Of a stretch of DNA of 64,000 nucleotides, positions 1 through 12,100 are shown piece after piece. Positions within the stretch are counted from its first letter, which is position 1; every line of letters starts with the position of its first letter. The translations under genes were made by a program, and so were the position numbers. Source of the DNA: Marsupella aquatica (lineage: Eukaryota > Marchantiophyta); contig OZ316895.1 in the NCBI GenBank assembly GCA_973895155.1, positions 15,934,001 to 15,998,000 on the forward strand, read 5' to 3'. The notes beneath the pieces were generated by a model that saw only the letters and a list, made by a program, of their open reading frames with translations, was not told where the DNA came from and did no database searches.

Positions 1-3000
1 GGTACCTTATTTACAGTACCGATATATCCTTCAAATTCCGCCCGAGAGCCAATAGGATCACGGTACGTTTCGATGAATCTGCTGGCCGGGATGACAGCGA
101 AGAGAAAATCACCAATTAATATCATGACTAACTTGTCATTACGTGCGACCTCAAAGTACACAATGGTCTCTTTCACGGCACCGACCGATATCAACATTCC
201 CCGTCACGGTTGCGTTTCCAAATAATTTCGGAGAATGAGCTTTGAAAATTGTCAATCGGCTTGAATTCTGAATTGTTCCCTAACAGTTTTCTGTCGACCT
301 TGGAAAGTCGTACAGAAGACAACTTTGACTTTCGCCCTACGTATTATCATTAGTAAAGGTATACTAAAGGCATCCAGTTTGCGACCGAGCCATTTTGAAT
401 TGTACACTCATTGGACCTAGGAGAAAAGCGACGACAATCAGAACATTGCTCCCGTATGAAGAGCATAGGCGAAATTTGTACTGAATCAAGCATATTCGTA
501 CACCTTGCGTTCTACTGCTGATCCGCAACTATCTTAATGATCCAAGATCGAAGTATCGAGAGTGGAACATAGTCCGTATGTGTTATATCCATGAGGCCTC
601 GATATAGGTACGAAATATTAGTTAGACAACATTCATAGAAAACTGAAATTTGTTACTCAGTAATTCGCATACCCTTATATACCATTCAGGCGAGGGAATC
701 CGAATCTTACCCTAAATTGCCATCGATGACATTCTCGTGCCTCAGCCAAAGGACTTGACTAGTTTTATGGAAATTAATCGACCCGGTCTGTAGATAGTTG
801 ATGAAGCTGCATGTATGCAAACCGAACAAGATGAAGTTCAAGTTATCGCATTGCCTTTCAGGAGAGAAGAAGTGAGGAAATGCGGACACCCATTTTGTCC
901 AGCATTTTTTGCGTAACTTCCAGTTCAGTTGGTTATACACTATCATCTAGGCGTCTAACTCACCAATTTAGCATCTCACGTTGAGCATCACCGTCAGCGT
1001 AAGGAAGTGCTTCTTTCAAGTGCCCCACCACATCTTCTAGATCGGTCCTAAAATCTCCATGGATGACATGAATGACGCACTTATTCTGCAGCCACAGACG
1101 CAAACCACCTCGTTGGTCAACCACTTTCATCGTAGTGTTAGGACTGGTCATTCAAACATACCGTCCCAATTCAATCGGCACCACTTTAGAAGATTGAACG
1201 TCAGTAAATTGTGTTTGTCAAAACATATATGTGCCTCTTCTCCTCTTGGAACTTGCTGCCTTTCGTTTCGCCGGAGTTGCACAGGCTACGTGAAACACCC
1301 TCACAAACTCTACGCTTCTTAGCAAGTGACCTCTCTAGGGAGTTAGACCCTCTCTGTGGAGTTAGACCGATCTTTCTGGACACTGTTACAAATTGTTGAC
1401 ATCTGACCCATGTTAGTAATCGCACCTTGTAGACATGGCTTGTCTTAGGAGATTCTAAGGAAGAGGCAACTCGAAGATCGAACTCCGGAAGTGTTCCATA
1501 AAGTCCTGTGCTTTCGCTCCTCCAGATTCGTGTATTCCACGGCTCCAAATTTGCATCTCTCATCCATTCCTGCAATTTATCAAGCGCAAGCCGGACCGAC
1601 ATTATATATATCCTTGCACCCTGTATGGATCGGCAAAATATCTTAAATTAAATGATTCCAAAGTCCCACGTAACACGTGCAGATGTTTCTGTAATCGATG
1701 CCAGTTGGTTGACCATGAGCAAACACTACGTACGAAGGGACAAAAAAACTTGAGGTCCCAAATTTTGCAACATGATTTTCTTTAGTAATATATTTTGAAT
1801 TTGAGATGTACACACGGGATGATTATCAGCTTGACACGTATAATTTCGTACAGATTGCTTGTATGCCAAAATCTAGCAGCTGAGGCAACATATCACCATC
1901 GATCAGATCCTCGCTTCACAACCATAACCTTATCTTCTAGAATTTTAATAAACTTTGTTCACTGATAGAGAACATTGTACAGATTAATATTGCTAACCCA
2001 AAGCCATGCCGATCAATGCTCTAAGAACAAAACTGTAATTATGCATTCCTTCATGCTTACCGCTACGAGTTCGGCTTCCTCCCGGGTTACATCCTTCGAG
2101 TAGTAAGCAGAATAGCCGCTTGGCGGCATTCCTAGTTGCCGTTCTCCTACGAAATGAACACGACCATTCAGGACGTTTGCAAAAGCCTTGGAATTGTCCA
2201 AATTAACGCAAAAATCCAAATCTGATATGCTTTCCGATTCGTCTCAGGTATCATGGAGGGTGCAATCCAGCTTACAGGAAGGATGGATATATATATGCAC
2301 TAACTATTTATTTTATCGCATGCTGGACCAAGGCTAGCCAGGGACAAGGATTTGTTTCTACACTCTTTTATCCATGTGAGCGTACGCCAAAAACAGATCG
2401 ATCAACTTAATTTCATGGAAATGTTTGGCACATGACGTGTGTCTGAGGCTGGCAACTGACGGCGTCACTGATCAACAAATTAAATGACTTACTGGGCGAT
2501 AGAGAGTAAATACGTCGTCGTCTCTTATCCCAGAGCGAGAGTAATCTATCCTTTCTGTGTCCCTGTGAGGGAAAGTAAGAAACAGCAGGCCAAGATTTAG
2601 TAACGGATCACTTACTGTTAACCATCGTAGTTTCACTGCCAAATCGCCACTTCACAGATATTAAACAAGATCAATCTTAGAGTGTAAACTACGGAGGCAT
2701 CAGATTATAATTGCTAGACCGAATTGAAAGGCCCTGGCATGGATGGAGACGTTGCAATTTTCATCTTAATTACCTGTAAAGGAGCATCTCGGACAATGAC
2801 ATCGAGCTTCTCCTCAGGGATTCCGGGCACAATTTTAAAATCTCCGAAACCGTAATAGTTGCCTATGCAGTGTTTATTATTAGCGAGCAGTGTTGGCCAG
2901 AGAGAACAAAAAAGCGACATCTGTAAATATTAAAATGCTGACGACTCACTTCTTCCAAATATACAGCTGTAAGACGACTCACTTCTTCCAAATATACAGC

Positions 3001-3923
3001 TGTAAGAGCAGTTATGTACGTTCCGCGCCTTATGAGGACATTGCCTACCAATCATACTGGCGACGAGCTGATTCATCTGAAGAATAATGTACTCATGATG
3101 CTCGCTCCGCATCTATCGTCTCATTTGAACTCACTGACACCATGAGATGACCGAGAGCAGTTGAAGTTGAAGACAAATACTACACTCAGAACTGTATACT
3201 ACCAAACAGAATCCGTACGCACCGCCAATCCAATTTCTAAAGCTTTTACATACCAAGATTGCTGAGAAAGCAAGTAGAATAAGATATGAAAAATTTCCAT
3301 TCTGTCGGTGTGACTCCTGCGAGATAACTTCGACTTTGTAGAACTGGTAATTCTGCTGAGGATAGAATAAGCAATAGGATCTTCAGAATATCCGGACTTT
3401 CCTGAAGTAAGGATACAATTCGTTCATTAGATTTTCGAAGCGAGGTCGGTCAATCCACATCTGTCATAAACTTGCCTTGTATAGTACATGTTCCTTACGA
3501 ACTTGTTGTTTACATTGATTAACGTCAAAGAAAACAAGAAATATCTTCTATGATTCACAGCCTGTCCATATCTCGCACCTCTGAAATCTGGTGAGCACAG
3601 ATCCGAGATCCAGACCACAATGCCTGAGCGAAGTGATGAACAAACTGCCTCTGAGCGCCCGACAGCGAGTCCCAGGCTTCTTTGCAAGGAAGCCGACTCA
3701 CTGGCAGATCTGAAGGAACCACATGGAGTCGTCTGATGTGCCAATCTGGTGACTGTTCGGGGACATTTCGTCTCAGTATCTTCGATGCCTTCTTAGACTC
3801 GAAGTCCTCTGTAATCGATCTTGGCCTCGGAACTAACATGTCGAAACACCTTGCATTGACGGAGGTCGAGGAAGATAGTGAAACGGAACAAAGACTGCAC
3901 AAGCAGAGCAACGGAAATTTCAT
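1..3923 (-). CDS. Dipeptidyl peptidase III (M49 family), N-terminal part, eight exons, C-terminus off the window
   Basis: Zinc metallopeptidase family M49, which removes dipeptides from the N-terminus of short peptides. I trace exons 3923-3579, 3401-3254, 2862-2774, 2186-2061, 1569-1426, 1085-964, 806-711 and 78-6; each has GT and AG borders and all phases agree (381 codons). Family hallmarks in order are SNLGNYYGFGD, RQLGMP before SAYYSKDVTREEAEL, EPWNTRIW, INYLQTGSI with HK, and FIETYRDPIGSRAEFEG. The zinc motif HExxGH lies further C-terminal, beyond position 1. The start is the first ATG of exon 1. It is followed by a hydrophobic, serine-rich stretch (MKFPLLCLCSLCSVSLSSSTS) that could be a signal or transit peptide. 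No Nudix domain precedes the peptidase here, although plant homologues can be Nudix fusions. Family is near certain; the starts of exons 4 and 6 are chosen by phase and alignment. Confidence 0.85.
2940..3005. repeat. Perfect 33-bp tandem duplication in an intron of the DPP III gene
   Basis: Two identical, adjacent 33-bp copies (2940-2972 and 2973-3005) start with GACGACTCACTTCTTCC. They lie in the intron between the second and third exons. Perfect identity suggests a recent slippage event; no effect on the coding model is seen. Confidence 0.95.
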
Positions 3924-6500
3924 TTTCTGAGCCAATGGAGCAGCTACAATCTAACACATATATGGCTGTTAAACTGTTTTACCCAGAGCTGGAATCGAAA
4001 CAAGTTGTTCCCTTCCAATTATATTTCAGATATTTCACAGCAGTAGTTTTGTTGCTTACGAGAGCTCAAAGCCTCCAACCGATAGAGCAAGGCATACGGC
4101 GATTATGCTCTGAAGGCATGCACTAAATAGCAACTGTGTTCGTTCTCAAACGCGCCCGGCAATGAACCTCTACAAATCTGTTCAGCAAGGCTAGAAAATC
4201 TACAAGCCTTTTCAGAGAAGGGCAGAAAAACTAAGCCAGCAGACAGTTTCAGACCAACTGGTCGCATGCAGCTTCGTCATCCTCTATACTTCCAGTGCGC
4301 GGCTGATCGTTCTCTTGGGTATTGGATCATAAGTGGCTCTATGACTTCCCGGGTGTCAAAACTGTAGGATCGCCATGCGAGTTGTGCAGCGCCACTCAGC
4401 TGACTGTCGTTCATGAACATTGATCGACACATCCCTGTTTTTGATTTTGGAAGATCCAATTGAAACCAAGAGGTAGCTCGGCTATCGACGCCTCAGATAA
4501 TGGATCCGTCAGAGCGAAGCAAAGAGAGTTACCGTAAGCGAGAGAATCTTCCCCGCATTTGAAATGCGGAGTGGGCTTTCCATTTTATCGCTGGTGTTCA
4601 ACCTTCGGAAAGCCTGTGGATCTCATAAATGTCATCGGACGTAAGACAGAGCATCTCGCAAGGTGTCTTCAGAACGAAGAAATCTTTCTAATCCTCTCCA
4701 CCAACTCATGACGCGAATTTCTTCAGTGCAAAAAGTACGCCACAAAAATGCACAGTATCTTCCATTTTCGCGATTACCAATCCATGTTCCCGATCAATTA
4801 CAGTAGGGCAACTTCATAAGTTTTTTACTCTGCACTGGCCTCCGTGCAGCAAGACGTGGAATCAATGCCATATGAACCCTGCAACGCTGTACTTCACAGT
4901 GACTAATATTTTATCTCTGAATCATAACTTGCCGGGGGTTCCTATCAGATAACAAGTTTTAGGGAGGGCAACAATCTTCAGGGAATGCTGAGGTAAGTGT
5001 GTAATCCTCCTACATTCCGCACCCGCCTCACTCGATCTGATCGATTTTGGATCTAGACGACTCAATAGCTATTCCATCGGAAAAGGACGGATCTAGCTGC
5101 AGCAATGCGGTATTGGTAAGGTGCGGCCTTGTACACTGCTTCAAAGCTGAAAAGAAGAGAGTTCACACATGAAATGCGCCAGACCACAAGTAATCGATAA
5201 ATCACGCTAAGCTGACTACGATGGTGGAGGAAAATGCTGATGTGCTGCTAAACCGATCAATGGAGATTGCATTGAGCCCGTAGTCGATTTCGAAAGTCAC
5301 GATGGATAGTAGGAGGGAATCCGAACGAAGACCTTGTTGTCAAGATGGAAGACAGGAAAAAGCTTCTGGACTGTACACTCATGCCAAACGATGTGTGATT
5401 TTGTTTGTTTCAGGGATAGAAATCTTCCAGAGGGGTAGGAGTAAACCGGTTGTCTGCATTTATTGATCTCCATTCCGGGGTTAAAGCCTCGCCGACTTCA
5501 TCAGTGCTATAGCTACCGGTATGGCGTAATGTAGCATGAATGCACCATCAATAATTATAATTTCCGTAACGTATCGTGAACGCATCATACAAGCATGGTC
5601 ATTTTCGGCGGCCGGTACGGCCAATGGTTAGGAGATCCAGATCCCTTTTTATAATGATCCAGCAATCTCCTTGTAATGTCCAATGACTCCATGGTTCTAG
5701 TGAAAATGCCTCTTAAAACGGAAGAGGACTTCAAAAAACGACTCGAACTTCCTCCTGGGCTACAAATTCTCCAAACAGATTGCCTCCTCGGATACAAGGA
5801 TGATTCCAATCGTGATACATAATTGATATATGATATATAATGTTATGTTTGTGTACGTTATCATTCTCATTCTGGATTGACAAACTAAAATCGACCGAGG
5901 GAAAGTCGATCAAGGACTGGCCAGCAAACGTAGCTGGCTCGAGGTTAGTGAGGATATCAACATCCCTGGTCTGTACGCCCTCGTTTGGGCCCAAGAAAGC
6001 AATACAAAGAATTGATCACGACAGCAATTATCAAGAGGCGCACAGCTTGGTTTTTTCTCATAGGTGACGTTGTAAATGCTACAAATGAAATTAGCTGTTA
6101 GTGGTCACTAGAATGAGCACTGCCCTGCCAGAAGACATCTTACCGGAAGCAAGATAGTACACTCGCCTACGTTGCTTCTCCTCGAGATCACATCCTATCA
6201 TTCGTCTTAGCCTGTCAAAGAACAAAACCAACAAAAATGAGTCTTCCTAACACAAATTAAGCGGTCTGTCACGTTGGTCGATATCCAAACTAACTCGCTG
6301 TCAATGATATATATACACCTCTGGTAGGAGACTGACTGCCTCGGATTTGCGAGTATCTGTCTTTGTACATTCCATCCAGCTACCAACTCTAGAACAGTCA
6401 GTGAAATTGTACGTTCCATCCAGTTATCAACTCTAGAAACAGTCGACAGTGAAAATGTTCTCTCGCGTACAAAGTGCTGACGTGCAGTTCGGCAGCGGTT
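3924..6500. other. Unassigned region upstream of the DPP III gene; possible exons of an unrecognised minus-strand gene
   Basis: No confident gene. Two minus-strand stretches look faintly coding. At 5994-5870 a frame reads GPNEGVQTRDVDILTNLEP and continues for about 20 residues; at 5755-5585 a frame contains TMESLDITRRLLDHYKKGSG and ends at a stop near 5585. A 60-codon minus frame at 4459-4277 contains SGAAQLAWRSYSFDTREVIE. I recognise no family, and splice sites cannot be fixed without transcripts. A ~45-bp imperfect direct duplication (TTCCATCCAG with AACTCTAGAA) lies at about 6355-6440. Confidence 0.35.
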
Positions 6501-6513
6501 CATGGACTGAAGG

Positions 6514-6741
6514 AACTGCCATCATTTCAGAACGCCGGCTGAGTAGCGCCCTGTCGATCGGATCGCATGCCGAGACGATCCTGAAAGTGCCTCAGGTTAG
6601 TTGCCTCAGTGCTCACTGATCAACGCAAACTGCCATCATTTCAGAACGCCGGCTGCGTAGCGCCCTGTGCCCCTGTCGATCGGATCGGATGCCGAGACGA
6701 TCCTGAAAGTCAGAAACTGCCTCACTGATCAACGCACGGTG
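6514..6741. repeat. Imperfect tandem duplication, period about 114 bp
   Basis: CTGCCATCATTTCAGAACGC at 6516 recurs at 6630. Both copies continue through GTCGATCGGATCG and GCCGAGACGATCCTGAAAGT to CTGATCAACGCA. Small indels separate the copies. No coding capacity is apparent. Confidence 0.9.
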
Positions 6742-6884
6742 ATGCTCGGGATGCCATTGGTTACTGTAGCCCTATCCCGGGAACGCTGCCTGACATCCGA
6801 TTTACTCGGTACTCGTCTACTCGATCTTGGGGAGTACGGGAGCCTAATAAGGCTTCCGGCATCGTTTGCAAAGTGAAAAAGTAG

Positions 6885-7085
6885 GTGGTTTCTGCCGAAT
6901 GGAGTGCTGCCGCTGGGCCAGGGACAGAGGCTTCTGTCAGCGTTTCCGTAATGAAGCGTCTGGCGGTTCCGGCCCAATAGGGTGCTGCCTATGGGCCAGG
7001 GACCGGAGGCTTCCGTCATCGTTTCCGTCGTGAACAGTAGGTCTGGTGGTTCTAGCCCAATGGGGTGCTGTGGGTGGGCCAGGGC
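6885..7085. repeat. Three-copy tandem repeat, period about 78-83 bp
   Basis: The core GGGCCAGGG occurs at about 6915, 6993 and 7076. Each is preceded by an AATGGAGTGCTGC- or AATAGGGTGCTGC-like segment, and two are followed by GAGGCTTC and CGTTTCCGT. The copies are diverged. A long minus-strand open frame crosses the repeat but carries no recognisable domain. Confidence 0.85.
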
Positions 7086-7099
7086 CAGGCCCACAACTC

Positions 7100-8690
7100 A
7101 TGCAATTTAGTGACTAAGCAATGGGCGTCGGCAATCATTACTGTGCAAGGACAGCAGCACAGGTACTTCGACTTCGCGTTGCTGACTACCCTCTGGCATG
7201 AACGTCGTCGGACGTCGTCTCGTCGAACGACAGTTGAATCTCGAAAGCAATCTTTACGGACTATAAAAATAAAGACCTGACAACCCTCACGTTGGATGCC
7301 GCCGGTAGAGCAACAACTACTGCGTGTAGACTAAGGTAGAGTAACAACAACTGAGTGAACGCTATATTATAAATTACTGAAAATGAAAACGAGAGGGAGC
7401 CAGCCCGAACGAAGGCCAGGGTAAATGAAGAGGCGAAACTGAGAAAGGAGACTTAGATCTGCTGATCTGTGCTCGTGGAACGGCGATTCACGCGGAGTGG
7501 ACCCACTGTCCCACCTGCCACCATTATTTGTGTAGTGGAGATTCATGCGTAGTGGACCCACTCTCCCACCTGTGAGATTGATGAACCTCTCTCTTCTCTC
7601 TGGGTGGCTTTCCAAGAAGTGAGCGACTTTACAGGAAGGGAGGGGCACTTTTGACCTTTTTTCTACGACGAAGCTGGAGAGCACTTCTTGTCCTATAGGT
7701 ATACTCTACGACCAAAACTTTCTTTTATAATGAAGCTCAATAGATAAAATTCTTCCTAGTAAAGTACAATCAAAGCTGCTCTCACTAGATGCAAATCTTA
7801 CTAGTAAGGTGCAATGGAAAGCTACTCCTTAGGTCTCCCGTGTAGAGCGAAGGACCTGTGTATTTTCTAAGTGCCAATTTTAGCCAAATTCCACCTCCCC
7901 AAAAAGTGTTTGCCAATTTAACGTTCCTCACATTTTTCTTGTGTCATTGCCGCTTTCTCACGTAATCATGTACCCTATTCACCAAAATCTAATGGTCATC
8001 CTTAAATTTAGGGATATCTGACTGTCAGATATAATCCAGAGAAAGCTGACAAAAAAAATTCCTAGCATCTACTCCCTTAGAGCTCCTCACATTAGCCACA
8101 GTGGCTAAAAATTAAAAACCTTAAAAAATACGCTGTCTGGACTGTGACTTGGGACGCATAACTAAAATCTGGGGTGGGGGTGGCGAACAAACATTGGGGG
8201 CAAGGTCAGTCCCTGGACACGAGTTCAATGCAAGTACATGAGCAACAGCTGGGGCAACGGGCTTGCGTTCCACAGTGGGTGAACAGGGAAGGGAATTGAA
8301 ATTCAATACCTATGAGGTGAACTCCTAATGACAGCAAAGGTGGCGCAAGGCATGGCAATGGAACTGCATGGGCATGCAAGGGAGCTTTCCGGTCCACACT
8401 CCACAGAGTGTACCCCGTGTATGCTTGAGGCCAGAGCAGGCTGAAATCTGGAAGGGGCAAAATTTCATCCCAGAGCAACAGCAGGAGTGGAACGTGCATG
8501 TTTGGATCAAAGCACAATTGCAAGCTCGCGATGTCAGTTAAATGCATAGTTGGCTTGTGAAGTGTATTCCATGTGTGTTTGAGGCAACGGCAAACTGAAA
8601 TCCAAATGGGGCAAAACTTTATCCGGGAGCAGCATTAGGGGTGGAAGCTGCAAGTTCAGATTCAAACCCAATCAGAAGCTGTGGATGTGA
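7100..8690. other. Non-genic stretch between tandem repeats and the Helitron end
   Basis: No gene found. About 7480-7590 holds a ~70-bp duplication built on AGTGGACCCACT. About 8430-8690 holds a diverged direct duplication (GGGGCAAAA, then CATCCCAGAGCA against TATCCGGGAGCA, each followed by a GTGGAA block). Open frames here lack domain signals. Confidence 0.5.
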
Positions 8691-8750
8691 GATGGCATAC
8701 TGACTTAGATTGTATTATTGACAACTAGCCCCATGCCCGTGCGTTGCACG

Positions 8751-9070
8751 AAAGATTTAGAGTGAGGGCAAGATTTCGAGGGGATGGCAAGATGTCGATG
8801 CGAGGTCAAGATGTTGAGGTGGGCAAGATTTGAAGGTGAGGGAAAGATGTTGAGGCGAGGGCAAGATTTTAGGGTGAGGGCAAGATGTCGAGGTGAAGGC
8901 AAGATGTCAAGGTGAGAGAAGATTTCAAGGTGAGGGAAATATATTGGGGCGAGGGCAAGATGTTTAGAGAGGTAAAGTTGTCAAGGCGAGGAAAATATGT
9001 TAATGCGAGGGGAAGACGTCAAGGAAAGGAGATTGCATTTGGTGAGGGAAAGATGTGAAGGCAAGGCAAA
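8751..9070. repeat. Degenerate minisatellite next to the Helitron 3' end
   Basis: Short diverged units of about 20-27 bp on the theme GGTGAGGGCAAGATGTCGA run from the terminal hairpin toward the helicase gene. Similar units in the opposite orientation occur at about 16290-16830. Confidence 0.85.
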
Positions 9071-9186
9071 CATGGTTGTGCATTGCAAAGATATAATTGA
9101 GGCAATAAGTCAAGTGATGCAATCTTTATTCACGCGTTCAATAAAGAACTTCATCATATACAACATTTTTTGTCAACCTTGCATGG

Positions 9187-12100
9187 TCAACCCTCCTCGG
9201 AATCCGTAAGTAGAACCTTGATAGTTGTAAGATATGTTACCCTTGAGAATGCTTCATACAATTGTCCATGACTGAAGACAGGCTTTGAAAGTTGTAATCC
9301 TACATGTTCTAAAGTCTGTCCTTGAGCCTTGCTTATGGTCATTGCATATGCCACTCGGATGGGAAATTGGACCCTACGTAATAAAAAGGGAAGTGATTCA
9401 TCAGATGTCAATGGAATGTGTGGGATAAATGTAAGGGTCCCTGCATGTTTTCCTGCAAGAACTCGTGCCTCAATGACACGACGACTCATGGCTTTCACAA
9501 TCAGCCGAGTGCCATTACACAATCCCAAAGAGTAATCTATATTCCTAAGTAAAATGATAGGGCATCCAACCTTGAGTACCAACTTATGAGGTGGCAGACC
9601 ACTTGGCGTGAGTGTATTCAAGACCTCTGTAGGGTAGAAATTCTCCCCTTCAAGCTAATCCGGACGATCAACGCTAAGGAACTCAGCTGATTCCCCGGGA
9701 AGTCCTTCTAAGATAGAGTCGTTAATTTTTAGCGCCTCGTCATTTGTCAGAGCCAAGATAGTTCTCTCGCTTAGGAAGTTATCATCCACATTAGCAAGTG
9801 ATGGGTAAATTGCATGAATCAATGATTCCACACGTCCTCCATCCACCACCATACACTCAGGGCAAGTAATTAGATTATTTGAAGGCCCTCCCTTTGGGAG
9901 TTTATCATCGCCCAATTTTAGTAGCCACTCCAGAAATGTAACATTACCAAATTCAGGAGATGCAGTAGTTCCTCTTGCCCGCATATTTCCAGTTAGCTTG
10001 AAAGTCTCGGGGGGGTCACTATATGAAGGGTCATACATCACGTGCGACGGTTTGGGTCATTTATGACCCCCCTAAGTCACTTTCTAGAAAGTTGTACGAC
10101 ACCAATCATGTGATGACACGTATGCATTTTGCAATTAAACAACCCTATATTTCCATAGAAGACTTAATAAGTCTTCCGCCAAAACCATTTAAATGGCCCT
10201 ATACTTCGTCGCACATGATATGTCACTTCCATGGAAGTGACCCCCCCGAGTTGAAAGTCCGTATACAGCTCCAAATATAAGACTTCTTCAAGTTACATGA
10301 CCCCACAATCTCTGGACGACTTGCCCTTGCCTTCACTGGAAGTACTTGTTGAAAATCTCCTGCAAATACAACTACAACCCCTCCAAAGATCCGGTCATTA
10401 CCTCGTATATCGCGTAAAGTTCTATCCAACGCCTCCACTCCATGCCGATGAATCATGGGTGCTTCATCCCACAAAATAAAAGTTGCCCTCTAAAATAATC
10501 CAGCAAGGTTAGATTGTTTTGGGATGGCACATGTCGATGTCGAGATTGGTTTCAATGGTAGCTTGAATATATCGTGAATGCACGGTGCGTCCTCCATCTA
10601 ACAAAAGACTTGCAATACCCGAGGAAGCTACGGCCAGTGTGACGTCCCCATCTGAACGGACTCGCCGAAATAGAACATTCTCCACAAAAGTTTTCCCCGT
10701 CCCCCCAGGTCCATCAATAAAGTATGTTGATCCATCTCGAGTCCTAACCGCTGCAAGTATTGCATTGTATGTTGCCCTTTGACCCTCATTCAATAACGGC
10801 TCTTGTTCTACAAGTTGTTGTAGAAGGACATCCATCGGATAACAAATCTCCTCTCTTATCAAACGATTTCTATTCACCTCCTCTTGGAAAAACTGCATAC
10901 CTGGTTCCGGAAGACTAAACTCCAACAATGTTTTACCGACACTTTTCAAAGCCTCATCCATCAAATATAGAGCAAAGCTTTGTTGTTGTTGCTCCGTTGA
11001 ATCTAAGAACCCCATCAATTGCAAACGATGCCTACAATCATCACTCAAATTGGATGCATGTTGTGTCCATAGGTCGCATGGTTTGGCAACACCTCCAAAC
11101 AATAATATTGTAATAAATAGTTGCCTCATTTGCGCCCCAATATTGTGCATGCTTGCCACTTCTTGAAGACATCTATCCCATTCCTCATCATTCTCATAGT
11201 TACAAACCTCGGGCAAGAGCCGCAGCCTGAAAAGTTGGGTATATAGTGCCCTCAAAAGTGTGAAGGTCAATGAACGATGTTGCGCCTTTGATGTGAAGAA
11301 GAAGCGCCCTTAGGTAGTACCGTTCGCCCGCGGCTAGCGGCACAAAATACATCCTACCGATGCTAAACCCTCTTCTTCATGGGTTCCATGCATGGGACGA
11401 CGCATCCCATACAAACTCATGGGGGAAATTGTTGTATAAAAGTTCTCTTGCATGTTCATGCAATTCATTAGCTTTGAACCACCTTGTGAGAGTTGTGTCC
11501 CTGTGAGATTCTCGTTGCACCACATCATTGATCTCTGAATCCTCATTGAACATTATTGATTGTTCCCCCTTACAATGCACTTGCAATTGTTGCACCGAAG
11601 GAGTACTCTCAGACATTTCAAACTGATTAATGCGCCATACTCCTTCAGCAGCAGACACATACCTCGCATCTAAATGCTCCTTCACTTCATCTCGTTGCTC
11701 CACCTCCACCATTGCTTTATTGTGCCCCTTATAATAGTACTTATATAAATACTTGATTGCTTTAATGGAGCAACAAATCTCCACATTGATATGAGCATTA
11801 AATCTCATGCTCAAATATGGACTGTGAGGAACAACCCACCTATTGTCAAACTCAAACCCGCTGCGGTCCTTTGAGAAACTGCGGCCATCATCCCGGCGTC
11901 GATGCAAAGGATATCCATCATCTCCAAAAACTGTTTCGGCTGAGAATGATCGCGGATAGCCCTTGCTGCACTGTCCGTCAACCATGCAAGGTGACTTTGG
12001 ATACCCACGGCCGCAAGGACCATGCACCATGGACTTCATTATAGTCTAATATAATTGGGGATGTACTCGTGCATTCGGTATCTCTGCCGAAACCAACTGG

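Noticed and set aside
1059-1399. Plus-strand frames within the DPP III gene
   Set aside because: Antisense to, or between, exons that carry strong family motifs on the minus strand.
3682-4126. Plus-strand frames opposite and upstream of the first DPP III exon
   Set aside because: The first is antisense shadow of a clearly homologous exon; the second has no family signal or supporting context.
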